The notes under the pieces were generated by a model, which was not told the origin of the DNA, ran no database searches, and saw only the letters and a program-made list of their open reading frames with translations. A program made the position numbers and the translations under genes. DNA of 64,000 bases from Ulota crispa (lineage: Eukaryota > Streptophyta > Bryopsida > Orthotrichales > Orthotrichaceae): assembly GCA_963920765.1 (NCBI GenBank), contig OY987246.1, positions 25,429,167 through 25,493,166 of the forward strand. The letters are read 5' to 3'. Shown here in pieces: positions 49,641 to 60,162 of this stretch (position 1 is its first letter; the number at the start of each line of letters is the position of its first letter).

Positions 49641-50371
49641 TATAAAAAATAGACCTTGAGATTGATATTCAAACTTGGACCATTGCCCAGACTAAGTGCG
49701 GTGGGGCTTGAACTGGTGGGTAGACTTCCAGGCAAGCTAGGAAATGAGTTGAGCGGGGCAAAGCGCGGTTGGAGGCGTTTATTGAAGTTTGACCAGGACT
49801 TAAGTTAAGTTACTGCCGAGGGGTCGCCCTCTTGTTGTGTATCCAGAATTGGGGTATATCATTACACCATTCCAATTCAGTTTTCAAATTTCCACTAAGG
49901 TAGACAGACCCATTCCCAACTGCTTCCCAATCTCACACCTTATTTTTGAGGTGTTTACTGTTCATTCTCTAGTTCAAAGTGGAACAGTGAACATTGCTTG
50001 CACAAGCAAATTTTGCCACATGTCAATTGTTGAGTTGGTATAAGACAATTGGGGTTGGGACAATCAAGTGCTATTATAGGAACACATCTAAGCAATTTCA
50101 AGATTAATCCAGAGTTGCTAAAAGGAACCTTATGAGTTGTAACTTTGTCCTTTAATATAAAATAATCTACAATATGTTTTTCCACAAAAATTACGTTCCA
50201 CAATAGCTTGTTAAAAGACTAACCTTGCGTATTTTTTCCAAAATTTTCCGAAACCTTGTGGTACTCCAAACCCTTAAATGGTCGGGTATAGGTCTGTCTA
50301 CCATACTAATAAGATCCACCGTGTGGTGGAGTCCAAGGACGTGGCACTAAAAGCCTAGAAGGCATTCATAC

Positions 50372-50686
50372 TTAGGGCCGGTTCAAACTACGTCCCAAGT
50401 CCCAAGTCCCACTGAAATCTGAGAATCTGATTGGCGGAGAGGCAAAAGATGGGACTCCGTGTTTCAGACTATGTCCCAAGTCTCACATTCCATTTGCTTA
50501 CATGACAGCACTTTTCCAAGTTTTGACATCAAAAAAAGTGGGACTTCATTCTAAAATTGGGTTTAGCATTTTGGCAGCCCATCTTTTTGCCCAAGTCCCA
50601 TCTTTCTTAGCCCAGAAAGATGGGACTTTGCATTCGCGTGGGACTTCGTGAACTGGGACTTGGGACCCAGTCTGAACCGGCCCTTA
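50372..50686. mobile_element. Tourist-like MITE upstream of the 127-aa gene
   Basis: Body 50375-50683 flanked by TTA on both sides (50372-50374, 50684-50686). Ends GGGCCGGTTCAAACTACGTC and inverted GACCCAGTCTGAACCGGCCC-type sequence. Related in its first bases to 37690-38116. Lies about 300 bases before the ATG at 50982. Confidence 0.82.
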
Positions 50687-50981
50687 GTACCGAGGAAGGC
50701 CTCCCTCCTTTTTCACCCTTTTCAATTCGGGCGATGGCGAGGTTTTGAATTCATACCTCTGGGTGTTGGAGTTGTTTTGTTTTGTTGCGGCTACCGTTCA
50801 GGGATTGAGTGAACAACAGCGAACACGAGTTTATATTGAAGCCTTTAGGGTTTCACCCTCCGATTGCATTGCTTTCTTCCTTTACGAGAGATGCTAGAAA
50901 CTGTACGAAAGCCAGATTGAACTGAGACATATTCAAGAGTTTCCTGATTTGATTTGCAGTTGAGCGCAGGACATCGTCTTC

Positions 50982-51622
50982 ATGGGGCGGACTCCGATGA
51001 GCGCAGGCTCTGCCTTCCGCTTTTTGCCTCCAGAGGTATGGCTTCGATGACTCCAGCTTCTTCCTTGTGACTTTTTTGTTTCTTTTTCTACAATGTGCGT
51101 CGCTTGTAAATTGCAGAAAGATATAGTGGAGCGTTTCTGGGTGCATCCGAAGACTTTATCATTGGGCGATGCCCATCATATGAATCCCACGCACAACCAA
51201 TCTCGAAGCCATGCCTACCGGTAGTATTATATTTTGCTCATGTTAGTGAAATTTAATTCATCCTTGGCTTAGTATATCACCACGCAGCAGGCAGATATAA
51301 TTTACTCATGTCATTGCTTTTGATCTGTTTAATTGTTTTTCCAAAATCAGTCAATATTCTAATTTTGATTTGATTAGAGGTGTGTGAATGAAACAGGTGT
51401 TTCAGCAGCAGTGGAAATGCAAACTTCAATGGACTATCAAAGGGTGACAAGATATTTCTTCATACATTCAAGGATGAGAAGACGGTGGTTAGACAGGGTA
51501 GAGCAGTGGATGTGGAATTGTACGTGCAGGTCTACAAAGTGCGACCAGAATATGCTCATGCACAAGCTCGAAAGTCTCCTGTTGTTGACGGGGTAGTAAT
51601 TATAAGTGCTTGGACTAACTGA
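50982..51622 (+). CDS. Three-exon orphan ORF, 127 aa, unknown function
   Basis: Exons 50982-51035, 51117-51220 and 51397-51622 join in phase (384 bases including TGA). All boundaries have GT and AG with good context (GAG|GTATGG, TTGCAG|AAA, AAACAG|GTG). The protein starts [18 protein letters not shown]; exon 2 has [12 protein letters not shown] and exon 3 [19 protein letters not shown]. No signal peptide or membrane helix. I recognise no family. The sequence is balanced and CpG-richer than its surroundings, so it may be the 5' part of a larger gene: a possible donor after GACGGG near 51592 would remove the stop. Another possibility is that it is a remnant; the kinase pseudogene downstream is in the same orientation. 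Confidence 0.45.
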
Positions 51623-51987
51623 GGTTCGTTAATGACAAATTTGCATTGTTGAAAAATTCGGAAGTTTTCCGATTGGTAATTTGTTTGCATGCCTGTCAGA
51701 AAGTTGCAGTCCACGATTCATTTTTCTCCGTTGTCAAAATGTCTATTTCTCGTCTTCCAGTTGCTTCTAGAAATATCCTCTTTTGGTGAAAAGAATCTTT
51801 TAAGTTTTTGTGTCCCCATGGATGTTTGTATAATTCACACGACCAATAGAGCTATTTCTATGCTGGCTATATTTCGTGCTACAAATCTCCTATTTTTTCT
51901 TTAAAAACTTCCAACCGGACATAGCATATAGAAATGTGCGAGTGTTTGGTTTATAAAAAATGCTGATTTTATGGTTTCTGACATAGG

Positions 51988-53517
51988 TTCCTGAGTGAAG
52001 GTTCAACAGTTGCATAAGATCTTCATGCTCTGTGGTTTCCCATCTGAAGAGTATTGGAAGAAGTCTATAATAAGTTAGTATGCTCTAAAACCATCACTTT
52101 AAGGGTTAACATGCTTTTTCATGGGCTTTTTGACATAAGAAGTTTTTTTGTATAATTTTCAGACAAATAGGAATGGATGCCAACTGTAACACAATTGTTT
52201 TCATATATTTTGAAGCATTATTGAATTGTTGATGAATTTTCAAAGTTTTTTTCATAATACACACCCATTTTTTACTCTAAATCTTTCATAAATTGTCCCC
52301 TTGCAACTTATAAATAGATGAGGTAAAACCAAGAAGGATGATTAACTCTTACAATAAAAGACACCTTTTCTTTTATGACTTCAAGGGATCCATTTAAGGA
52401 CCACTTCATAACCTTTCTTCAGCTACCCATGGGACGTTTTTTAAACAAAAGGTTGCTATTCTAGCATACTACCTTACCACATGCTATCATATTTAAGCCA
52501 TAGTAACCATACAAGCAATGTATTCATGAAACTTTTAGAGAATTTCCAGCCTATTTCCTAGCATTGGTGGACATACTCTTAATTGTTGAACCTGCAGACA
52601 GAGGGAGTGCTGCCAAAGCATTAAGTAGTGAGGTAAGCGGTCTCACCAGTGTTGTATGACCTATATATAGTGATCAGTTTTCTCCAAAATCGTGGTACCT
52701 ATGTCCGTCCTTATTGATCGTGAAGTTCTAGTATTTTTTTCTTGCTCTTCTCAATATGGGTGCATTGATTGGGGGATTTGGCCATTGTCTTTTGCAGTTT
52801 TTCACAAGTAAGCCTTTTGTATTCGATCCCTCCAACTTCCATCAGTATTCTCCTAGTAAAGAGTTCAATGCCAAAATTCGAGATGACAAGGCTCGCAGGT
52901 AAAATTCGGCTCCTTCTTCAGCCATCTGATATTTAGAATCTATTTTACACTATTTCAGTTCATTTTCCATGTTTTTCTCTATTTTTTATGCGAGATGCAT
53001 GTGTATCTAATGGACAAGAAATAGGGTGTTGCTGCCGTTTAATGTAGTTTGCAAAGTATCCTACATTTGTATCTAATCCATTGTACTAGATAAATCAATA
53101 TGTAATAATTCATTTCATTTGTCTATGGTGATTGTGTATTTTGTAGTTCAAGCAACTTTAATGCATGTCAATGGTTGCAAACTAAGGGCATATGGAGCTG
53201 CAGTGGGGAATGCGAAGACAAAACGCCCGGATTGGAAACGTGCAATTCGGACTGGCGTTGCTCCAGAGGTGACTGTTGAACTTGCTACTTCTCTTGCATA
53301 CTGCTGAACTAGCTACTTCTCTTGCATATGTGAAACCCTATTACAATGTTCTTGCGGTTAAATTCAGCTTTTGAGAGGTTCTTTCAGTTTAGGAGCTACG
53401 GTGACGGTTTCTAGAACCTTAAAGTCTCGAGATGACTCTGATGAGGTGCCGAGTAATGAAGTCGCTTTGCTGGGAGATGATGTTGTCGAACCTAAATTGA
53501 TTGGAGGATTTAGATGA
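51988..53517 (+). pseudogene. C-lobe of a CDK-like Ser/Thr kinase (plant At1g54610-type), broken
   Basis: Pieces in the right order match the C-terminal half of the plant CDK-like kinase family. At 51995: VQQLHKIFMLCGFPSEEYW (family: EQLHKIFKLCGSPSEEYW). About 52475-52632: LPHAIIFKP, then two stop codons, then PYKQCIHETFREFPAYF and VEPADRGSAAKALSSE. 52798-52898: FFTSKPFVFDPSNFHQYSPS and KEFNAKIRDDKARR. 53147-53268: a basic segment with RPDWKRAIRTGVAPE. 53368-53517: a tail ending in TGA. The N-lobe, HRD and DFG parts are absent upstream. The stops replace CAG CAA (family QQ) by TAG TAA, two C-to-T changes; an in-frame TGA precedes the first piece. Exon phases between pieces do not all agree. 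It cannot encode a kinase. Confidence 0.8.
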
Positions 53518-53883
53518 AAGTTTTGATCTGCTAGAATTGTTTACTCAAATTGAGCACATAGCAAAGAAGGATTCTCATGCTGCAGTTAGAGTCATTGACG
53601 AGGTGTCCACTCAAGAAATATAGGCTCAAGGAAAAATAAGCTCAAGTATACAGTTATGTTATCGTTGTAGTTCGGTTTCATTTGTAACTTGGTATATGTG
53701 ATGAGTTGCTTTGTTAGACAATAATTTCCCTTGGAGTTGTTCGTTAGTCCTGGTTTTTGTGTTGTTTGATGAGCACATATTGAGGTTGGAGTTGTTCACA
53801 TCATGAAAGTGATGGTGATGGCACAGCGCATTGGTACAGCACAAGTTTGATAGAGGATGACTCCTTGCAATTAATGTTTCATG

Positions 53884-53995
53884 TGGTGGCTTTGGGAGTG
53901 TCTACAAGAAATAAAGGAATTTCATAGTTTGCAGATACCAACAGCAGTTCCCCTCTAACCTGTCGCAGCTTCATTTTCATGTCAAGCAGGTTTGC
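53884..53995 (+). pseudogene. Scrap of a receptor-like kinase P-loop
   Basis: At about 53886 one frame reads GGFGSVYK, the ATP-binding glycine loop of plant receptor-like kinases; a neighbouring frame about 70 bases on reads SNLSQLHFHVKQ, similar to the LSQLHHRHL that follows helix C in that family. Frame changes between them. Too short to place in a subfamily; unrelated to the CDK-like piece upstream. Confidence 0.4.
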
Positions 53996-56284
53996 TATAC
54001 TCCTAATGCATATCTTCTTTATACTGTTTTCTGTTGTTGATTAGTTGAGTCTTAATGGAAGATCTTGAATTCACTATTTGCTATTATGTCCAAAACTTTT
54101 TTTGTGTGTCATCGTTTTGGCAGAGGGTAGTACATTTTGAAAGCAACATACCTTTCTTGGCAGATCCTGGAGGCCTCGTTAACAATGTACCACTCTGGCA
54201 ATAACTACTTATTACCACACATATTGAACGTCCATTTTTGCTCTATCGACAATTAATAAAAAAACTCACGTCAGCGACTCAGTCGTTCCTGACCGGTGTT
54301 ACCAGTAGTAAGAATGCACATCTTTCAATTTGTGATTGGTTAGGGGCCAAGGGGCAAAATGAAAGGGCTATGACATGGAGATTGGATGTGAAAGGACATC
54401 TTTGGGTTGAATACATTGAATATTTTTTTAACGTGGATTTGAAATTCACATACAAAGGGGAGATGAAGAGTCAAATTGATTAGAATTCAAAAAATTTAAT
54501 GATCACCATTGGTTATTTTGTGAAATTTGATTTCAAATATTTTAATATTGTTTTTCCTACCTATTCTATTAATGGCATGTACATTTATTTTACTATATTC
54601 AATTCAAAAATCATTCAAATTTGCTAAATATTCATTTTTATTTAATTCAAAACTACTTGAATTTAAAAGAGTCAAACACTCATGTTTAAAAAAAAATGTG
54701 TGTTCCTAGGTATACAAGCAAACTAATAACACTATAGATGGGACATAAGATATGCCCAAGCTTTCATTTACCTTGGTAAATGAGTTTACAAGACTTGTTA
54801 CTAATAAAGAATGTGCATGATATATTGTTTTTACCATTTGTGAAAAAAAAATTATATGACATTAGTTAGTGAACCTCAAGGTCCTTATTTTCATTATTGT
54901 GTTAATTTAACACAATATCAAGAACTTATATAAAATTTATATTATCATAGTTTAACATACAAAATGTATATAGTATATATTTTGGTATAATTTCACATTA
55001 TATATTACATGTATATAGTATCAAGATAAGCTTCATAACTTGAATTATCATTTGGTGAGATTGGTCCTAGAAGAGTATCAACTCCCTTCATTCACACATT
55101 ACAACACTATAGTTGGGAGATTCCACATAAAATATCGCGTTTAGGTGACCATTAACAAAGTTTTGAGCCCTCAAAGAGCCCCCTCCAAAACACCAAAAAC
55201 GGTCCCAAGGCATGTACTTCTTACAACAAACAAATCACTAATCCTCTATTTCCACTTACCCTTTGAAGTCAATGCAATCATGCAATCATGCAACTTATAC
55301 TACAATGTCATCTCTATTGGACTAAAACTATAGGTATAAATGTACAATAGGATCAAAATTCTACTTTACTTGAATAGATGAGTGAAGTACTTGGATAGTG
55401 AGTACTGAGTACATTTACATATTTCATGAGTACAATGCCCTTTTTTATTGTTTTGGGGTGAGTGCCCTTTTCTTGTACTCACGCTAACCAATTAGTAGCT
55501 TGGTTTGTCAAACCTTTGAGGGCTCTTGGAGGACTCAAAACTTTACTAATGCTTAACAATTAAATAGTGCATCTAGGTTGCTTTAACCATTTGGTCACAT
55601 GCAACTATATAGATATTAGAATTTCACATGGATTATCACGTGGACATGGACATTGCTAGTTTATTTGTTTATTTTGCAGCTTAATGGTTGTTGTGAGGTT
55701 CTTCATAATTTGTTTAGTGCAGTAATTAGTAATTATTTGTATACTTCAAAATGCTAGAAACTAGTGTGGGCCAACCTAAACACAAAATTCAGTGTAGAGG
55801 ACTTAGTATTGACAGAGAAGTTTCAAAAATAGTGCCGACGTTAGCAAAACACATGAAACGTACTGGGACGTTTACAAAATATTTCACTTCAGCATGGCTT
55901 GGTGGAATATACATGACTAAAATGCAAACCAATACATACAACTGAAAGAATCTGATAAATAAATTCAGGCATAATCTTGGTAGCAACAAAAGATTGCATC
56001 AATCCAAATTGGAGTGCCGGCTGGAATTGTCAATTCAAAGTAATTTCACGGTACCAATATATCTCCATTCAACAATAGCACCATTTCAGTTGCTATACGT
56101 AATTCCTAGCAAATAAGGGTTCAGTCACTATCAGCCCTTTTAAGAATTCTCGAGTGCCGCATCTAGGACAATCGTTGCCAGAATTGAAAACATAAATGAC
56201 CAAAGCTACCTTGTCTTTATGGTCCAACAAAGTCTGAGTAATCTACTACCGAGGATAACTATAGCTCACATGTAGTTAAGATCT
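53996..56284. other. AT-rich spacer
   Basis: ORFs up to 81 codons without domains. Near 55165 CCTCAAAGAGCCCCCTCCAAAA and near 55515 TTTGAGGGCTCTTGGAGGAC form an inverted pair about 350 bases apart, possibly the ends of a degraded element. Nothing else seen. Confidence 0.35.
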
Positions 56285-59091
56285 TTACAGGAGAGAGATC
56301 GAATCAATATCTTCATCAATTCTAAGTTCTAAGGAGTTAACAGGCATTCCTCCACCATCGACCATCCAAGGTGTGTGAGAATTTGAGGATGAATGAAGCT
56401 GTTGCTCTTCAGGCGATGTCATTACCTTGTTCAACTTCGCCTGAAGACAAGAACAATCAAGCAAACTTGTAAACTGGAGAGAAATCTTTCCGTTAGACAC
56501 TGTAAAGGAAAATAATATAGAATGGTACTCAACATTTACGGTTCAAAGACATTGGAATTATACCTTTGCTTCCTCCGTCTCGATACTAGCGGTATTGAGA
56601 CCATCAAGTCTAGCCAAAACTTTGCTGACAAGAGACACCTAGAAGCCGAACCCATTGAATGAAAGTTGTAAGAAATGCAATAATTGTACAATGAATATTC
56701 GACAGAAACCTCTGTAAGAGTGATATGAATATCATTCAAAATATGTTGGAAGATAATAGATAAGCACATGCAGTCGATAAATTTAATTAGAATAACTTAC
56801 CAAAATGGGGTTATCTGACCCTCCAGAAAAAGCTAGCATTTTGCAAATGCACCAGTTGACATCTGCACTGAGTCCAGAAATTACTCTCATGGATGCCAAC
56901 ATTCTAGGAAACAATGTTCTTAAATCCAACAGCAAATACTATAATACCACTAAGTGCATCAAACTCCTCTCAAACAGAAGCTTTCAAAAATTATTTCCTC
57001 ATATTCTCAAAATTAGTATAATATGTGTCCAAGAAATTATTGTCTTACTAGCCAAATGAAAGTACTAAATAACAACGCATCAAAAAGTTCATTGTATCCC
57101 TTACTATTGATAAGGTTAACAGATAAACAAGTATAGAACGAGGAACAGCCTGCACCCGTTGTGCAAATAAGTGCTATGAAGTCGCAGCAAACCTGTCACC
57201 TCTCCTGTGGCCCATTTTCAAATTTATGAGGATATGTTTTGAGCTCCTTAATAAAACTGTGAGATATACATCAAGTACTACTTAAAACGAGCATAGAAGA
57301 GCGTTATAAGCAACATCTGCTGCACTAGGGTTTTCATAAGCGTGCACCCAAACAATTTTGATAAATATGTAAATTGGGTTTCTATAGAAGTAAAACGTGA
57401 CTTACTCCTTGACAAAGAGTAATGCAAACTTGTAAAGCCATTTGCTTCTTGGCTGGAGTCAAAAGCAGAAGGTACCTAACCTGCAATATTCAGGAAGGCC
57501 ACAATCCCATTGTCAGACCCGGGAATCAGGTAAACAGCCATATCGAAGCATTTACGATAAACATGTAGTGAACTCAAATTTTTTGCAAACTAATATATTC
57601 TAACCAAAGTGATGACACAATTTTTCTGAATTTGACCTCCATAGAATAATAGAATAGTGAGATTGAAAACTTCTTCTTCCAGGCGGAAGCTGGAGAGGTT
57701 TGTCCAGGTGAGGCTTACGCCTAAACACTAGAGTGTATAACTAGGGTTCGAACAGAAGAAGAGTTGACTGAGAAAGGTTTAATACCTCAAGCTTTCGTCG
57801 ATATCTTCAACTGTTTACTTCACCGCCTCGCTTTCTTAAATGTTCAAACCTGCGAATTACTAGATTGACCTACTAATCACTTAGTATTTAACATTGGGCA
57901 TTTGAAAAACTTCCAGGAGTCCGTTCCATAACTTTCCAGAAACAATAGACTGGCCACTGGATGATCGATCAGTCAAACAGAGAAGCAATATATTTCACCG
58001 GTGATAGCATAAGAGTCCACGGAACTGCCAGCCTCCGCCCTACACAAGCAACCGCACAGTAAATCATGAATCCAAACGACTTGAGAGAATTTTTCAGAAC
58101 CATCACACAAATACTTGATTTGACAAAAGAAAGAAGTGAAATGTAAAAAGTTCATTTGAATGCTCAAATACCGATTTTTTTCAGTGAAGCAAGGCTCTTC
58201 ACGTTTACGAAGTGCCGCTGGTGTGACTTTGCCACCATACTTCACCTCCTGCTCTGGTAACAAAAAATGCTCAAAATGGATTGAGAATTTACAACCTTGA
58301 ACAGAACCATGATACTAACAAGTCACATCAGAGTGGACAAAAGTCCAGTATATACTCCCTCTGTCCCTCTAAAAAGCTCCAAATCAGACACATTTCTTGT
58401 ACCACTAAAAAGCTCCCTTTTGCTGATTTCAAACGCTGAGAAAAAGTTTGCCTTGTTCAATGATCTGATGGGGACAAGTTGAGCAATTAGAGAGCATTAC
58501 TCTCCTAGGAAGCTTGGCATTGCCCATATGAGGTACCATTGTTGCTACTAATCTTTAAATCATCAATAATGAGGAGCTGTCAATGATCTGATGGGGACAA
58601 GTTGAGCAATTAGAGAGCATTACTCTCCTAGGAAGCTTGGCATTGCCCATATGAGGTACCATTGTTGCTACTAATCTTTAAATCATCAATAATGAGGAGC
58701 TGGCAGCATGCACAAATATGATATTTTTTACATGGAATTTGGGTGCCCAGGTGACGACATCAAAGTTGGAGATTTTGCATACATTTGGTAGACGGTAGAT
58801 TGGTTCTAGAATGCATGTGTCACTAGCAGAAAGACTAAAAACACAGTGGATAGTTTACAAGGAAGATTTGAACGTTTTTAGAGGGACAGAGGGAGTAGCT
58901 CCTAACCCTAACAACTGGTACAATCACACGATATTCAAGGTAATTTGAACACAACGCTGCATACCTTCTCGCACTGTGGAGTTGAAAGTAGAAGTGGTTA
59001 AGTGCTTAGCCAACGCTTCTGGAAGTTGCCGCTTGGTTTTCCCCCGTTCACTGGAATGCACATACTCCAACCTCAATCGGGCAGTTTCATA
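56285..59091 (-). CDS. Unrecognised multi-exon minus-strand gene
   Basis: Exons with good splice sites in transcription order: 59091-58965 (YETARLRLEYVHSSERGK, then RQLPEALAKH), 58253-58172 (EQEVKYGGKVTPAALRKREE), 58039-57999 (AEAGSSVDSYAIT), 57480-57406 (YLLLLTPAKKQMALQVC), possibly 56911-56810, 56638-56564 (VSLVSKVLARLDGLNTAS) and 56440-56285, ending DEDIDSISLL and TAA. The first three junctions are in phase; a phase gap between 57999 and 57480 means at least one exon is missing or wrong. The first exon is charged and helical, the C-terminus acidic. I cannot name the family. A Stowaway MITE sits in the intron between the first two exons. The 5' end is unknown: a CDK-like fragment lies just upstream, and a candidate exon (VPKALHKALKQAVEENDKSL) at about 59690-59755 lacks a GT donor. 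Confidence 0.5.
57660..57850 (-). repeat. Diverged duplicate of an exon region at 59640-59760
   Basis: The plus-strand sequence AGAAGAGTTGACTGAGAAAG…CTCAAGCTTTCGTCGATATC at 57760-57815 resembles CAAGAGTTGAGAAAGAAAGG…CTCAGGCTTTTGTCGTTCTC at 59665-59715. On the minus strand both contain a stretch like GCAGTTGAAGA…GAAAGC(C)TGAG. So part of the minus-strand gene was duplicated and has diverged; the 57.8 kb copy has stops in the frame used by the 59.7 kb copy. Confidence 0.5.
58353..58897. mobile_element. Stowaway (Tc1/mariner) MITE with internal duplication
   Basis: Body 58355-58895 flanked by TA on both sides. Terminal inverted repeats are perfect over at least 21 bases, beginning CTCCCTCTGTCCCTCTAAAA, nearly the plant Stowaway consensus CTCCCTCCGTCCC. 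The interior contains two identical 123-base copies in tandem. Non-coding. Located in an intron of the minus-strand gene. Confidence 0.9.
58457..58702. repeat. Perfect 123-base tandem duplication
   Basis: 58457-58579 and 58580-58702 appear identical base for base (start TCAATGATCTGATGGGGAC, end AATAATGAGGAGCTG). Lack of divergence means a very recent event or an assembly artefact. Confidence 0.92.
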
Positions 59092-59144
59092 CTGTAAAAA
59101 GCTTCATTAGCATGATGGAAGCGAGCTAGAACAAGGAGCGTGTT

Positions 59145-59430
59145 CCAGGCCTGAGATTTCGTGAACAGTATGCCTGGGCATGGGAGCAAGGCCGGCATGG
59201 TCATGTTCCATATACTCAAAGACAAGATGAAGGTTGCAAGACATTTGAGAAGTCACCAATCCTGCAAGCTTCACAACGTTCGGATGATAAAGACGTTGTC
59301 GCACCTGAATCTTGCGTGCCATAAAACGAACGCTCTCTGGTTCCAAATTTTCAATTCAAACCTTCGTCAAAGCAAAAATCTTCTTGGTTTCAAGATCTCG
59401 CGCCACTCCATAGATGATGGGGACCATGAA
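59145..59430 (-). pseudogene. N-lobe of a CDK-like Ser/Thr kinase, broken
   Basis: On the minus strand: ARDLETKKIFALTKV, a stop, IENLEPESVRFMARKIQVRQ, then RLYHPNVVKLAGLVTSQ and LHLVFEYMEHDHAGLAP. This matches the exon of plant CDK-like kinases reading ARDLETGKIVALKKVRFDNL, LDHPNVVKLEGL and LVFEYMEHDLAGL. The VAIK-type lysine position reads ALTK, so the second lysine of ALKK is kept and the first replaced; the residue after V is a TGA. Downstream (HTVHE) the frame runs into unrelated residues, and HRD and DFG are absent. It is complementary in content to the C-lobe at 51988-53517. Confidence 0.82.
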
Positions 59431-60017
59431 GACGATGGAAATGATCAATTTATGCTGCTGTTACAGCAATGTAGATCACATGATCAATAGCCAGCAATTT
59501 TGAGATACTGATAGAATCAGGAAAAACATCACCAGATATTCAAAATGAAAGCCATGGAGAATTAAGTGCACCAAGGGAATGCTTCGAAATCGCTGTGACC
59601 TCCTATGCACCAAATTTGCCGCATACGCTGAAGCAAGGGAGCATAAGTAGGGCTAAAATAAAACAAGAGTTGAGAAAGAAAGGATTCATATCTCAGGCTT
59701 TTGTCGTTCTCTTCAACTGCTTGCTTCAACGCCTTATGCAACGCTTTTGGTACCTCCTAAACCATACTGGTAAATTCCAGAAAACCATGATTTGGTGAGC
59801 AATTACTGAAACCTAATTTCTTTACCACATTCTCTGAAGTGCACCAATTTCAAGAACAAATATCAAAAAGCACTTACCGGCATCAATTAAACACCTTATC
59901 TAGGGAGTCCCTTTCCCTTCCCTTCCTAAGTTACACCCCCGCCAATGGGCCCCCGCCAGGCCCTCTCTCGCCCCGCCCTGCCGTGCCTGGCCTTCCGCTC
60001 TCGTCCTGGCCCTCCCG

Positions 60018-60050
60018 CACTGTCTCTGTCTCTGTCTCTGTCTCTGTCTC
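60018..60050. repeat. (TCTCTG)n in the 5' leader of the coiled-coil gene
   Basis: Four to five TCTCTG units 110 bases before the ATG, with further CT-rich tracts at 60284-60320 and 60735-60765 inside introns. CT-rich leaders are frequent in plant 5' UTRs. Confidence 0.85.
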
Positions 60051-60162
60051 ACTCCCTCTCTGTCTCTCCCTTCACTCAATTCTGCTTCTCCTGTTGCGCG
60101 CACCGCCTCGCTCGCTGCCTTCCTCCTCCTGCTTCGTGAATGCCTTGCTGCTTCCTAATGTC

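Noticed and set aside
51397-51622. Exon 3 of the orphan gene as a plant En/Spm-associated domain
   Set aside because: A loose resemblance only (GDKIFLHTF…, ending in SAW); no conserved residues beyond chance and no CACTA ends around it.
52106-52109. TTAA at 52106 as an end of a piggyBac-like element
   Set aside because: AAGGG precedes it, but no inverted partner with TTAA was found nearby.
56536-56769. FQHILNDIHITLTE as an exon of the minus-strand gene
   Set aside because: No acceptor site precedes it, and the neighbouring exon 56564-56638 has its own good acceptor.
59640-59760. AT-AC (U12) intron after the VPKALHKALKQ candidate exon
   Set aside because: The bases after the exon read ATATGAATCC, which lacks the U12 donor consensus ATATCCTT; the duplicate at 57.8 kb has a GT.
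59839-60162. Long N-terminal extension of the coiled-coil protein
   Set aside because: The open frame upstream of 60163 reads CT-rich leader and TCTCTG repeats; coding character begins at the ATG at 60163. The continuous 359-codon frame also crosses two introns.
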